From positions 1-33,859 of the forward strand of contig JAIMBC010000022.1 of assembly GCA_023511675.1 (NCBI GenBank): 33,859 nucleotides of DNA, in the 5' to 3' direction. A program made the translations under genes and the position numbers. Under the pieces are notes generated by a model. It did no database searches, was not told the origin of the DNA, and saw only the letters and a program-made list of their open reading frames with translations. Of this stretch, positions 1-8,890 are shown one piece after another. The first letter of the stretch is position 1; each line of letters begins with the position of its first letter. This DNA comes from Pirellulales bacterium. GTDB taxonomy: Bacteria > Planctomycetota > Planctomycetia > Pirellulales > JAIMBC01.

Positions 1-242
1 GCTCGCAACCTGTTGCAAAGCTTCGGGTTGCGGGCAATTTTCTTGCGCGGACAAACTTCGCCGCTTCCATGCCTTGCAGTGCGTTTCCGTCATCTACTGC
101 TTCGGAATTTGCTTCGCCTGTTCGTTTCAGGTCTGCACTCAGCGGCCGCTCGAAGTCTGCGTCGGTCGGGTCAACGTCGTGCTTCAAGGCGATGGCGGGG
201 GTTGCTCAACCACTTCCCGACTACGTGGCATTCAAGGCCCCA

Positions 243-842
243 TCAACTGTTTGAGAGCGGGCGGCGCGGCAGGGGTAGCGGGATCAGCCGGGGCGTGCGC
301 AGTCGGATGCCGTACACGCCGCCGTGGAGGCGGCAGAGGGTGGAGAAGTCGTGCCGCAGGAAGTCGTACAGCTCCGGCGGAGGCTGCTGCGCAAGCCATT
401 GGCTGGCCAGGTGATGCATGCTGGCGTGGTAACGCTGCTCGCTGGCACCATGCGCATAGCAGCGCCCGGCGTGGCGGCGCAGATCTCCGTCGAAACGGGG
501 GCTGATATGCCACAGCTCGTGAAAGACCGTGGCCAGTTTCTCCCTGAAGGGCAGGTTGAGAAACCTGGGCAGGTAGAAGCTGAGCAGGTACAGCATTTCC
601 ACCCCGTTGGGATCGAACACCGGCTCGATGGCCACCTGTACGCCGCGGCGGACGCTGGTGCGGCTGCCCTCACGAAACCGCAATGGGGTGAGCGAGGCGT
701 GTGCGCCGTACGGCCCGGCCTGGCGCGTCTGGCAGAACCGCACCGCCACACGCCCCATGTCGATGTGGCTCAACTCCGGCATCCGCCGCACAATCTCCAC
801 GCACAACCGCCGCATGTGCATGGTGAAGTCGAATCCTTTCAT
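243..842 (-). CDS. Putative HELWH zinc metallopeptidase-like protein
   Basis: This encodes about 199 residues with no signal peptide or membrane segment. A HExxH-type site, HELWH, lies at residues 108-112. It is followed by a His/Arg-rich stretch (around residues 113-135) that could hold a third zinc ligand. This pattern is seen in small putative metallopeptidases, so zinc-dependent hydrolysis is an inference. An ATG at 842 is chosen because GGAGG sits 9 nt upstream; the longer open frame to 977 would run into rplQ. It lies 40 nt after the rplQ stop on the same strand, with the same spacing as the ribosomal genes before it, so it is probably the last gene of that operon. I do not recognise a named family member; substrate and partners are unknown. 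Confidence 0.7.
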   Translation of the reverse strand: MKGFDFTMHMRRLCVEIVRRMPELSHIDMGRVAVRFCQTRQAGPYGAHASLTPLRFREGSRTSVRRGVQVAIEPVFDPNGVEMLYLLSFYLPRFLNLPFREKLATVFHELWHISPRFDGDLRRHAGRCYAHGASEQRYHASMHHLASQWLAQQPPPELYDFLRHDFSTLCRLHGGVYGIRLRTPRLIPLPLPRRPLSNS

Positions 843-882
843 GCCAGCGAGCCTCCGGCTAGGCGGCGGCTGGAAAACGGCG

Positions 883-1461
883 CTAGGACGGGGCCGTTTC
901 CAGCTTGGGGCGCGGCGCGCGCGGCGCCCGCCGCTCGCGCACCCCCACCAGTTCGAGGATCGCCCGCGTGCCGGCATCTCCCACGCGGGGCTTGGCCAGC
1001 CGGATGATGCGCGTGTAGCCGCCAGCGCGGTCTCGAAAGCGAGGGGCGATCTTCTCGATCAGCACCGTGGCAGCCTGCTTGTTTCCCAGCAGCCGCACGA
1101 TGCGGCGCCGCGTTGCCACGGCCGGCGCGATCGCCTTGGTCCACTCCAGCCATCCCTGGCCGTGACGCCAGGCCCGCCACTCCTCCGAGTTGCGGGCGGC
1201 AGTGGTGGCCAAGGGCTGGGCCGCCTCGGCATACTCCAGCACCTTTACGGCCAGGGTGATGCATTTCTCCACCAGCGGGCGCACCTCCTTGGCCTTGGCC
1301 AGCGTGGTGGTGATGCGCCCGCGCACCGCTGGGGGATTGATCCCCAACAAGGGCGGCAGTGCCTCTTCGGTGAGGAACAGCGCACTGGCCAGGTTGCGCA
1401 ACAGTGCCCGCTGATGGCTCGGGCATCGGCCCAGATGCCTTCCCTTGCGTCGATGTCTCAT
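883..1461 (-). CDS. rplQ: 50S ribosomal protein L17
   Basis: Large-subunit ribosomal protein of 192 residues. The N-terminus MRHRRKGRHLGR followed by SHQRALLRNLA is the L17 signature, and the conserved GGYTRI segment is near residue 147. Bacterial L17 is usually about 120-130 residues. The extra length here is an insertion after the central helix (about residues 90-125, rich in Trp, Glu and Arg) plus a basic C-terminal tail. I recall similar insertions in planctomycete L17. It follows rpoA by 37 nt, the classic rpoA-rplQ order, and is read in the same operon. The ATG start agrees with the family N-terminus. Confidence 0.97.
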   Translation of the reverse strand: MRHRRKGRHLGRCPSHQRALLRNLASALFLTEEALPPLLGINPPAVRGRITTTLAKAKEVRPLVEKCITLAVKVLEYAEAAQPLATTAARNSEEWRAWRHGQGWLEWTKAIAPAVATRRRIVRLLGNKQAATVLIEKIAPRFRDRAGGYTRIIRLAKPRVGDAGTRAILELVGVRERRAPRAPRPKLETAPS

Positions 1462-1498
1462 GGCGGTCTACTCTCTGGAAAGGAGCCGTTGGAGCGGG

Positions 1499-2482
1499 TT
1501 ACACGTGCTCAGTCTGCGGCAGCGACATGCCAAGGCGCAGGCCCAGTTCCTTCAGCCGAGCTTCAATTCCACTGAGCGTTTCCTTTCCCAGGTTGGGAAG
1601 CTGCAACAGTTCATTCTGGCTCTTGGCGACGAGGTCGCGCAGCGTGCGAATGCCATTCTCTTCCAGACAGTTGCGGGCGCGGTCGGAGAATCCGGCCTTG
1701 GCCAGGGGCATCTCGAGATTGACCTCGGTGGGCGCTGTGGGGGGGAGGGAGCGATGGACTTCTGCCCGGACCTGCTGGCCCAACTCGGCATACTGGATGA
1801 AGGGGTTGAGATGCTTGCGGAGGATCTTGGCTGCTTCGACCAGCGCCATCTCCGGGTGGACGGAGCCGTTGGTCCAGATCTCCATGGTCAGGCGGTCGTA
1901 GTTGGTTTTCTGGCCGACGCGGGTCTCTTCGATCTCGCAGCGGACGCGCGTGATGGGGCTGAAGATGGCATCGATGGGAATGATGCCGATTTCTGGGCTG
2001 GGCGTGTGCTCGCTGGCGGGCACGTAGCCGCGGCCGTTGGCGACCACCATTTCCACTTCAAAGGGGACGTCGTCCGTGAGGGTGGCGATGATGTGGTCCT
2101 TGTTGATCACCTCAACGGTGTGGTCGGTGATGATGTCCGCGCCGGTGACCACCCCCCTGTTGCGGCGGTTGATGCGGAGCACCTTGGTCTGGTCGGTGTG
2201 GTTCTTGACCACCAGAGACTTGACGTTCAGCACGATATCGGTGACGTCCTCCACCACGCCGGGGATGGTGGTGAACTCGTGCTGTACGCGCTGGATCTTA
2301 AGCTGGGTGACGGCACTGCCCTCCAGGCTGGAGAGCAGGATCCGCCGCAGGCTGTTGCCGATGGTGGTGCCGAAGCCCCGCTCAAACGGCTCAGCCACGA
2401 ATTTGCCATAGGTGGGCGTGAGCGTCTCCTTTTCAGGACGCACGATGCTGGGCAATTCCAGCCCTCGCCAGCGAATACGCAT
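1499..2482 (-). CDS. rpoA: DNA-directed RNA polymerase subunit alpha
   Basis: RNA polymerase alpha subunit, 327 residues, a normal length. The N-terminal domain drives assembly: [20 protein letters not shown] (about residues 33-52) is the dimerisation and beta/beta-prime contact motif. The C-terminal domain (about residues 255-320) contains the helix-hairpin-helix region around [16 protein letters not shown], which contacts UP elements and activators. It starts with ATG 38 nt downstream of rpsD and is followed by rplQ, as in most bacteria. No truncation or unusual substitution is evident by eye. Confidence 0.98.
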   Translation of the reverse strand: MRIRWRGLELPSIVRPEKETLTPTYGKFVAEPFERGFGTTIGNSLRRILLSSLEGSAVTQLKIQRVQHEFTTIPGVVEDVTDIVLNVKSLVVKNHTDQTKVLRINRRNRGVVTGADIITDHTVEVINKDHIIATLTDDVPFEVEMVVANGRGYVPASEHTPSPEIGIIPIDAIFSPITRVRCEIEETRVGQKTNYDRLTMEIWTNGSVHPEMALVEAAKILRKHLNPFIQYAELGQQVRAEVHRSLPPTAPTEVNLEMPLAKAGFSDRARNCLEENGIRTLRDLVAKSQNELLQLPNLGKETLSGIEARLKELGLRLGMSLPQTEHV

Positions 2483-2520
2483 GGTTCATTCTCCGAAGAA
2501 GAGGCAGTTGTGCCGCTGCC

Positions 2521-3147
2521 CTATTTCGAGCACAGCTCGACGATCAACTGGGTCTGTACGGGGATCGAGACGTCCGCGGCATCAGGCAAGCGGACCACTT
2601 CGCCCTGCGGAATCGGCGCCTCCTCCCGGGTGAGGAAGTCGGGCAACGGGCGCTGGTTCTCCGCCAGGCTGGCCTGGACGGCTTGCAAGCTCGCGGCGCG
2701 ATTCTTGACCCGGATCTTATCGCCCGCGCGAACCAGATAGCTGGGGATATCCACCTTGCGGCCGTTGACCGTAATGTGGCCGTGCCCCACGAGCTGCCGG
2801 GCGTGAGCACGGCTGGTGGCAAACCCCAGGCGAAAGACAATATTATCCAGCCGGCGTTCCAGCAGGCTCATCAGGGTATTGCCCGTGTTCCCCTTGGAAC
2901 GCTGGGCCTCGGCGAAGTAGCGACGGAACTGCCGCTCCAACACGCCGTAGTAGTGCTTGACCTTCTGCTTCTCTCGCAGGTGCAGGCCGTAATCGGTGAG
3001 CTTGCCGCGGCGATAGGGATGCATGCCGGGCACCGAGTCGCGCCGCTCGAAGGCACACTTCGGCGTGTCGCAGCGACTGCCCTTGAGAAACAACTTCATG
3101 CCTTCGCGCCGGCAAAGCCGGCAAACGGGTCCGGTTATCCGTGCCAT
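2521..3147 (-). CDS. rpsD: 30S ribosomal protein S4
   Basis: Small-subunit assembly protein that binds 16S rRNA, 208 residues. The N-terminal segment has two Cys pairs (CRLC at residues 8-11 and CDTPKC at 26-31), so this is the zinc-binding form of S4. The S4 RNA-binding domain follows: LERRLDNIVFRLGFATSRAH and then the VNGRKVDIPSYLV region. It lies 31 nt downstream of rpsK in the same operon. In many bacteria S4 represses its own operon by binding the mRNA leader; I cannot see such a site here. Start and length fit the family. Confidence 0.97.
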   Translation of the reverse strand: MARITGPVCRLCRREGMKLFLKGSRCDTPKCAFERRDSVPGMHPYRRGKLTDYGLHLREKQKVKHYYGVLERQFRRYFAEAQRSKGNTGNTLMSLLERRLDNIVFRLGFATSRAHARQLVGHGHITVNGRKVDIPSYLVRAGDKIRVKNRAASLQAVQASLAENQRPLPDFLTREEAPIPQGEVVRLPDAADVSIPVQTQLIVELCSK

Positions 3148-3178
3148 GGCTAACGGGCGTTCACTCCTGATGGATCCG

Positions 3179-3559
3179 TTACACGCGACGACGCTTGGGC
3201 GGCCGGCAGCCGTTGTGCGGCAGCGGCGTCACGTCCTCGATACTCTTCACGTTCAGCCCGGCCGACTGCAAGGCGGTAATGGCGCTCTCCCGCCCGCTGC
3301 CAGGCCCCTTGACCTTGACCTCCACTTCCTTCACCCCGAACTTGGCCGCCTTCTCCGCCGCCTGCTGCGCAGCGCACTGCCCCGCAAACGGCGTGCTCTT
3401 GCGGCTGCCCTTGAACCCGCAGGTGCCCGCGCTCGCCCAGCACAGCGTATCCCCCTTGGTGTCCGTCACGGTCACCAGCGTGTTGTTGAAGGTGGCCTTG
3501 ATGTGGGCCACGGCCACGGTCACGTTGCGGCGGATCTTACGGCGTTTGCTCTTTCCCAA
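3179..3559 (-). CDS. rpsK: 30S ribosomal protein S11
   Basis: Small-subunit platform protein, 126 residues. Diagnostic segments are [16 protein letters not shown] and the C-terminal [17 protein letters not shown]. The start codon is TTG at 3559. It is supported by a strong purine-rich Shine-Dalgarno (GGGGGAG) about 7 nt upstream and because [11 protein letters not shown] matches the basic N-terminus expected of S11; the next in-frame Met is far downstream. The gene lies 34 nt after rpsM and 31 nt before rpsD, so it is cotranscribed with them. Confidence 0.97.
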   Translation of the reverse strand: MGKSKRRKIRRNVTVAVAHIKATFNNTLVTVTDTKGDTLCWASAGTCGFKGSRKSTPFAGQCAAQQAAEKAAKFGVKEVEVKVKGPGSGRESAITALQSAGLNVKSIEDVTPLPHNGCRPPKRRRV

Positions 3560-3593
3560 GGCAGTTCTCCCCCAAGGCGGATCCTGTGCTTGC

Positions 3594-3977
3594 TTACTTG
3601 AGGTCCTTGACGCCCTTCTTGCCGGCTACCGTCTTCTTCGGTCCCTTACGGGTACGGGCGTTGGTGCGGGTGCGCTGCCCCCGCACGGGCAGACCGCGGC
3701 GGTGGCGAATTCCCCGGTAGCAGTTGATGTCTTTCAGGCGCGAGATATTCTGGGCCACCTGCCGGCGAAGCTGCCCCTCCACCACATAGTCCTTGTCGAG
3801 CAGAGAGGCGATGCGGGCCACCGCGTCCTCGGGCAGCTCCCGGGCGCGAAGGTGAGGGTCCACGCCCGCCTTGTGGCACAGCTCGCGCGCAATCTTCGGC
3901 CCGACGCCATACAAATATGTCAGGGCGATCACCGTCGGGCGGTCGGGAGGAATGTCGACACCCAGAATACGCGGCAT
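3594..3977 (-). CDS. rpsM: 30S ribosomal protein S13
   Basis: Small-subunit head protein contacting the P-site tRNA and the inter-subunit bridge, 127 residues. The N-terminal [10 protein letters not shown] and the helix-two-turn-helix segment [14 protein letters not shown] are typical. The basic C-terminal [20 protein letters not shown] is the S13 signature that reaches the P site, followed by a Lys-rich tail. ATG start at 3977, 42 nt after rpmJ. Order rpmJ-rpsM-rpsK-rpsD-rpoA-rplQ is the conserved alpha-operon order. Confidence 0.97.
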   Translation of the reverse strand: MPRILGVDIPPDRPTVIALTYLYGVGPKIARELCHKAGVDPHLRARELPEDAVARIASLLDKDYVVEGQLRRQVAQNISRLKDINCYRGIRHRRGLPVRGQRTRTNARTRKGPKKTVAGKKGVKDLK

Positions 3978-4019
3978 GGCGGCAGTTGGCTCCTAATGGC
4001 TTTCGGCGAAGATGCACTC

Positions 4020-4133
4020 TCACCCCTGGCGCTGCTTGTGCCGCGGATTGCTGCACACCACGTACACCACGCCTCGGCGGCGCACCACCTTGCAATGTTC
4101 GCAAATGCGCTTCACGCTGGCGCGAACCTTCAT
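4020..4133 (-). CDS. rpmJ: 50S ribosomal protein L36
   Basis: A 37-residue gene read from ATG at 4133 to TGA at 4020: [20 protein letters not shown], then [17 protein letters not shown]. It carries the zinc-ribbon ligands Cys11, Cys14, Cys27 and His32, so it is the zinc-binding form of L36. It is the first gene of the minus-strand ribosomal operon, 42 nt ahead of rpsM. In many bacteria infA, map or secY precede rpmJ, but here the next gene upstream is a divergent kinase, so the operon begins at rpmJ. Confidence 0.95.
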   Translation of the reverse strand: MKVRASVKRICEHCKVVRRRGVVYVVCSNPRHKQRQG

Positions 4134-4575
4134 AACGGTCAAGTCCAGGCTCTATGGTTGGGCTAAAGCGAGTAAGTATACACCTGCCTCCCCAGACTCT
4201 ACAAGCCCTCTTGACACAATTGCTGGTCCACGCCCTCGGCGCCTCACCGGCCGGCTACCCGCCCCTGGATCTCCAGCCGGCCCCTAACAGCGGACCAGGC
4301 CCAATCCTACCCAGCACGCATCCCCCTAGGCCGCGGTCCGAGGGAGGGGCCGCATCTCGCTGCCGCGTCCCCCTCGCATCAGCAGCAACACCGCAGCTCT
4401 CTAGCCCGCGCAGCCCCCAACCACCGCTGCCGCTCCGCACCCCATCACGCTCTGCTAGGCGATTTCCCCACCCGGGCACCCCGGTCATTGCTTGCCAAAT
4501 CATCGCCGCTTGGCCAAAATGGACCATCTGCCTGGTGGGGAGCAGTGTACATCCTCTCGCCACGGATCCAGCCCC
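4134..4575. other. Divergent intergenic region, rpmJ / kinase
   Basis: 442 bp between the minus-strand ribosomal operon and the plus-strand kinase. Apart from the candidate ribosomal promoter near 4175-4204 it shows no gene. It is C-rich on the plus strand from about 4240 to 4480. A TTGACA at 4211-4216 on the plus strand has no matching -10 at 16-18 bp. No tRNA-like or strong hairpin structure was seen. Confidence 0.6.
4175..4204 (-). promoter_or_regulatory. Candidate sigma70-type promoter for the rpmJ-rplQ operon
   Basis: On the minus strand, TATACT (plus positions 4175-4180) matches five of six bases of the -10 consensus. TTGTAG (4199-4204) lies 18 bp upstream as a weak -35, matching three of six. 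Transcription would start around 4168, giving a leader of roughly 35 nt before rpmJ. It is the only good -10-like box I saw just upstream of the operon. Planctomycete promoter consensus is poorly known, so this is a prediction. Confidence 0.4.
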
Positions 4576-7500
4576 ATGGCCGTTTCTACCGCCGCGGATC
4601 TGTTGCAGGCGCTTGAAGCCAGCAACCTGCTTCGCCCCGACCAGCTCTCCGCACTCAGGCAGAGCCACGCCGCGGCAGATCGCGAAGTCCCCGCCGTGGA
4701 TGCGGCACGCGCCTTGGTCCGGCGCGGCCTGCTCACGCGCTGGCAGGCCGAGAAACTGCTCAGCGGCCACACCGCCTTCTTTCTCGGCAAGTATCGCCTG
4801 CTGGAACGCGTCGGGCGGGGCGGCATGGGCACCGTCTACAAGGCCCGCCACGAGGTGATGGGCCGCGTGGTGGCCCTCAAGGTCATGGCCCGTAACCTCG
4901 TCAACGATGCGGATGCCGTGGCCCGCTTCCAGCGCGAGGTGCGTGTGGCCGCCTCCCTCTCGCATCCCCACATCGTCACCGCACACGACGCCGATCGTAC
5001 CGGGGACGTACACTTCCTGGTGATGGAGTTCGTCGACGGCCGCGATCTGCACTGGTGGATCAAGCAGGGCGCACCCCTCCCCGTGGCCTGGTCCTGCGAG
5101 TGCATCCGCCAGGTCGCACTGGGGCTCGAATATGCACGCAGTCGCGGTCTGGTGCACCGCGACATCAAACCGAGCAACTTGCTCGTCAGCCAGCCCAATG
5201 ATCAGGCTCCGCCCCTGGTCAAAATCCTGGATATGGGCCTGGCTCGGCTGGCCAGCGAGAAGCAAGACTCGGGAGGACTGACGCACAGCGGGCAGATCAT
5301 GGGCACGCCGGACTACATGGCGCCCGAGCAGGCAGAAGACGTACACGCTGCGGACACGCGGGCAGATATCTTCAGCCTGGGCTGCACGCTGTTTCAGATG
5401 CTCACGGGCCAGTTGCCTTTTAGCGGTGCGACGCTGATGGCCAAGCTACTGGCTCGCACGCAGCGCGACGCACCCTCGTTGCAGACCATGCGGCCGGAGG
5501 TGCCGGCGGGCCTGGCAGCCGTGGTAGCCCGCATGCTGGCGCGGCGGCCAGAAGACCGCTACCAAACGCCGGCTGAGGTGGCCGAGGCGCTGGCGCCCTT
5601 TGCGCAGCCAGAGGCAGCGGAGGGGCCGGGTTCAAGCGTGCTGGCTGTGCCCCGGGAAGTGCGCGGATCGGCCGGCGCGTCGGACGTGCGGGTCGTCCCC
5701 GAAGAAGACGCGGAGCTAAACCAGTTTCTGCACATGTTGAGCCGGGGAGACACGCATCGCGAGGCGGCCACCGTGGAGCATCCCGATGGTCCGGGGAGCA
5801 AACCGCCTTCCAGTTCCCGCGGCAAGCCGCGGGTTAGGCTGGAGGTGGTCGTGTCGGGGGTGGCGGTGCTGGCGCTCATTGTGCTCGGCGTGGTGCTGTG
5901 GCAGTTATCCGCTCGCAACGATGGGGCGGCAGGTAAGACGGTGGCCGGCAAACAGGCCGGCACGGCACCGCTCCGCTCGGGCGACAACCCCCTTCAGGAT
6001 CTCGGCAACGCACGGCCTGGCGACGGCAATCCAAGCAGCGATGTGCAGCCGGCGGATGGCGGCGCAGGCCAGCAGGCCGGCTCTTCCCACAGCACCAGCA
6101 CGGAAGACGGTACCAGCTCTGGCCAAGGGCCAGCCGGCGACTCGGCGGACGGCTCCCAGATGGATGGTCCGTCCCACGATAGCAGCGCACAGAGCGACGA
6201 AGGCTCCGATACCCGGCCCGGTGGAGAAGACTCCAGTGCCGGTGCCGATACGTCGGGGGAAGAGTCCTCCCCAACGCGCACCTCGAATCGCACCCTGGTG
6301 GTGGGGGTGGGTAGTGGGGACTACCCGGATCTCAACAAGGCGCTCGCGGACGCCCAGCCGGGCGATACCATTCGCATTCTGCACCGTGGGCCGCTGGACT
6401 TCGGCCCTTTGGATCTGGCGGGCAAGTCTCCGCTGACGATCGAGGGTGGCTCGCGCGATGGGGTCGATTACTGGCCGATTCTGATCCACAACCCAGTGGT
6501 CGACAGCGTGGAAAAGATCCCGAGCCTGCGCGGCCTCTTTTATGGAGGACATCTCGAGTTCACGCTGCGCAAGGTGCACCTGGTGGCGGGCGCCGCACGC
6601 CTGGCGCGCGTCGAATCTTTGATCTGGCTGGAATCGGGCCGGGTACACCTGGAACATTGCACCATCCAATTCCTGGCCGACCGCAACCGGCTGCTGGAGC
6701 AGGCCGCTACGGTTCCTCTTGTGCGCTCACCTTGCAGCGGGGCGGTGTCGGTCGATCTGGAGCATGTGTTCGCCCGCGGCCTGCCGCTGGGCGGGCTGCT
6801 GGCTGCGGCGGGAGAGGGCGATGCGCCTATAAGCGTGCGCGGCACACAGGTGTTGTGGGCCGCCGGCGGCGGGGCGTGGATCGGCATCGATGGCCTGAGC
6901 AGCCGCTTGAGTGTGGCGCTGGACCGTTCGACGCTGTACAACCTGGAGGGGCTGCTCAAGTATGCGGGCGCGGTGAGCAGCAGCAGCGAGGCGGCGGTGA
7001 CGCTTGTGGCCAGGCAGAACCTGTTCGTGGGGGCGCATGGCACGCAAGCTCCCTTTGTGGATTGGCAGCCTGCATCGGGCAGTCCCACGCTGGAAGAGGC
7101 GGTACAGCAGGGGCGCGTGTTGTGGCATCCCGAGAGCAATGTGTACCACCGCATCGCCCAGTATTATCTGGCGGCGGGGCGGCGGGCTCCTGCCAGGCTT
7201 GCTGAGTGGCGGCGGCTGGTACCGGAAGCCGCCGAGGAGCTGGAGGCCGATCCCTACTTTCGGGTGCATCCCTGGGGGCCGGAGCTGGAAGAGTGCCGGC
7301 CGGAAGATTTCGCGCCGCGCTGGCAGCGCAACCGGGGCGCTGGCGCCAGGTTTAAGGATATCGGGGCGGATGCCGCCCTGCTGCCGCCTGCTCTAGCAGC
7401 CGTGGCTTATCGTCCGCCTGCTAGCCCCGAGCTGGCCGGCGTGCCGCGGGGGCGGCCGCGTGTACTGGTAGTCCACCGTACGCGCGGCCCGTACAGGACG

Positions 7501-8553
7501 CTGGAAGCCGCCTTCGACGCCGCGCAGGAGGACGACGTGATCGAGATCGCCGATCACGGCCCGTACGTGCCCTCGTGCGACTTCCAGACGCGGCCCAACA
7601 AGATGGTGCTGGAGTCGACCGCGCACGTGCTGACAGTGCGGGCAGCCGAGGGAGTGCATCCGGTCATCGTACTCCATCCCGGAGCGCAGCGCGGGCCGTT
7701 GCCGGAGGTGGTTCAATCTACCTCGTTGATCCTGCTGGGGGCCACGGACAAAGCGGCCCTGTGTCTCGACGGACTGCATCTGGTTGCTCTTGGCCACGAG
7801 CCTGAAGCGCACACGCTTGCCAAGGCACTTGACGTCGGAGACCTGGGCAGGCTGGCATCCTATGGCCAGAGCGACCCTCGCTATGCGGCCGTTGTCTTCG
7901 GGGGACGCTACCTCCGCTGTACGAATTGCACGCTAACTGCCGCCGGCACGCACCATGCATTGCTGTTCAACTACTCTGCCGCGCTCTGGTGCGAGAATTG
8001 CGTGTTCCAAGCCACACAAGGTTCGATCGCTGGGGCCTTTGCGGAATTCGAGCAAGTACAAGGGCAACCCTACTGTTTCACCAACTGTGTATTCAGCGGT
8101 AGGACAGCGCTGGTGATTGGCCGGCATTGGGGAGTCCAGGCGGCGAAACTGTATCTGACTGCGAACACGATCCTCGGGCCCGTTGCTTTCTTGAACGGTA
8201 ATAAGCTGGCGTGCCAGGCACGCGACAATCTGGTCGTGGCGCCGGATCAGCCATTCCAAATGTCGGCCGATGCGCTGCGCGCCGCCCTCCATGGGGGGAG
8301 CAACAACGGCCTTTGGATCGGCACCACGGCGCTGAGCAGCCAGGCACGAGTCCACGGCTTGAATGCCCTGTTGCCGGGGCCGCTCATGACCCAGCCGCCC
8401 CGCTTTGCCGGCGGCACAGACGGGGCCTGGGCACACTATCGCCTAGCCAGGAGGCAGCCCTATAGCACATTGGCCGCGGACGGCGGCCCTGTAGGCGCCC
8501 GCGTCGAGTACCTGCCCGAGTTGCCCGCCTGGATGAACGAGCTGGGGTTTTGA
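4576..8553 (+). CDS. Membrane-anchored Ser/Thr protein kinase with beta-helix-like extracytoplasmic region
   Basis: A protein of 1,325 residues. Residues 1-72 form a planctomycete-type N-terminal helical module ending LTRWQAEKLLSG. The Hanks-type kinase domain follows: glycine loop GRGGMG (80-85), catalytic Lys102, HRDIKPSN with Asp196, DMG in place of DFG (Asp219), then an APEQ segment. A single membrane segment spans about 424-446. Next is a Ser/Gly/Asp-rich linker of about 130 residues, then a long region to the end. That region has two copies of a 'dL.kAl..A..gD.I.i...G' pattern (near residues 580-610 and 975-1005), suggesting right-handed beta-helix folds. It probably phosphorylates cytoplasmic proteins in response to an external cue; the ligand is unknown. 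ATG 4576 is preferred over the upstream ATG at 4492 because it begins the conserved module. It is transcribed alone. Confidence 0.9.
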   Translation: MAVSTAADLLQALEASNLLRPDQLSALRQSHAAADREVPAVDAARALVRRGLLTRWQAEKLLSGHTAFFLGKYRLLERVGRGGMGTVYKARHEVMGRVVALKVMARNLVNDADAVARFQREVRVAASLSHPHIVTAHDADRTGDVHFLVMEFVDGRDLHWWIKQGAPLPVAWSCECIRQVALGLEYARSRGLVHRDIKPSNLLVSQPNDQAPPLVKILDMGLARLASEKQDSGGLTHSGQIMGTPDYMAPEQAEDVHAADTRADIFSLGCTLFQMLTGQLPFSGATLMAKLLARTQRDAPSLQTMRPEVPAGLAAVVARMLARRPEDRYQTPAEVAEALAPFAQPEAAEGPGSSVLAVPREVRGSAGASDVRVVPEEDAELNQFLHMLSRGDTHREAATVEHPDGPGSKPPSSSRGKPRVRLEVVVSGVAVLALIVLGVVLWQLSARNDGAAGKTVAGKQAGTAPLRSGDNPLQDLGNARPGDGNPSSDVQPADGGAGQQAGSSHSTSTEDGTSSGQGPAGDSADGSQMDGPSHDSSAQSDEGSDTRPGGEDSSAGADTSGEESSPTRTSNRTLVVGVGSGDYPDLNKALADAQPGDTIRILHRGPLDFGPLDLAGKSPLTIEGGSRDGVDYWPILIHNPVVDSVEKIPSLRGLFYGGHLEFTLRKVHLVAGAARLARVESLIWLESGRVHLEHCTIQFLADRNRLLEQAATVPLVRSPCSGAVSVDLEHVFARGLPLGGLLAAAGEGDAPISVRGTQVLWAAGGGAWIGIDGLSSRLSVALDRSTLYNLEGLLKYAGAVSSSSEAAVTLVARQNLFVGAHGTQAPFVDWQPASGSPTLEEAVQQGRVLWHPESNVYHRIAQYYLAAGRRAPARLAEWRRLVPEAAEELEADPYFRVHPWGPELEECRPEDFAPRWQRNRGAGARFKDIGADAALLPPALAAVAYRPPASPELAGVPRGRPRVLVVHRTRGPYRTLEAAFDAAQEDDVIEIADHGPYVPSCDFQTRPNKMVLESTAHVLTVRAAEGVHPVIVLHPGAQRGPLPEVVQSTSLILLGATDKAALCLDGLHLVALGHEPEAHTLAKALDVGDLGRLASYGQSDPRYAAVVFGGRYLRCTNCTLTAAGTHHALLFNYSAALWCENCVFQATQGSIAGAFAEFEQVQGQPYCFTNCVFSGRTALVIGRHWGVQAAKLYLTANTILGPVAFLNGNKLACQARDNLVVAPDQPFQMSADALRAALHGGSNNGLWIGTTALSSQARVHGLNALLPGPLMTQPPRFAGGTDGAWAHYRLARRQPYSTLAADGGPVGARVEYLPELPAWMNELGF

Positions 8554-8890
8554 TAGCGCTGCACCGTAAGAGCAGGAGGGCTACGGCTTGCGGCCCAACC
8601 AGCTCAGCCATGGTGCCGCCTTACCAGGGGTGCGAGGCAGGAATGGGGTTGCGCGGCGTTCTCTGGCGATCCCGTACTGGCTGACAGGCACTCTGGCGGC
8701 TACACTTCTGGGCTAGAGCAACCATCACGTGGCCACCTCTCACGCGGCGGCCTTCTCCTGGAAGTGCATCGGTGTCGCGGCACATCCTGGGTCCCCCATC
8801 TGGCCCCCCGTGCGGGGCCGCCCCGTGCCGCCCGTGCCGTGCATGCCGGCCGCTGAGAGCTGCCCCCGAAACCATCGCCTTCTAAACTCC
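8554..8890. other. Intergenic region, kinase / pyruvate kinase
   Basis: 337 bp without a convincing gene. The frame open upstream of the pyruvate kinase start (from 8729) gives no family-like sequence. A CTGACA at 8681 and TACACT at 8701 resemble promoter boxes, but their spacing is only 14 bp. I found no clear terminator. Confidence 0.5.

Noticed and set aside
1445-2740. Plus-strand open frame (431 codons) opposite rpoA and rpsD
   Set aside because: It is a shadow of two conserved minus-strand genes and crosses their boundaries; no domain is recognisable.
4211-4216. TTGACA as a promoter for the kinase
   Set aside because: No -10-like sequence occurs 16-18 bp downstream on the plus strand.
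4255-5346. Minus-strand frame (363 codons) opposite the kinase start
   Set aside because: It overlaps the conserved kinase domain and gives no recognisable protein.
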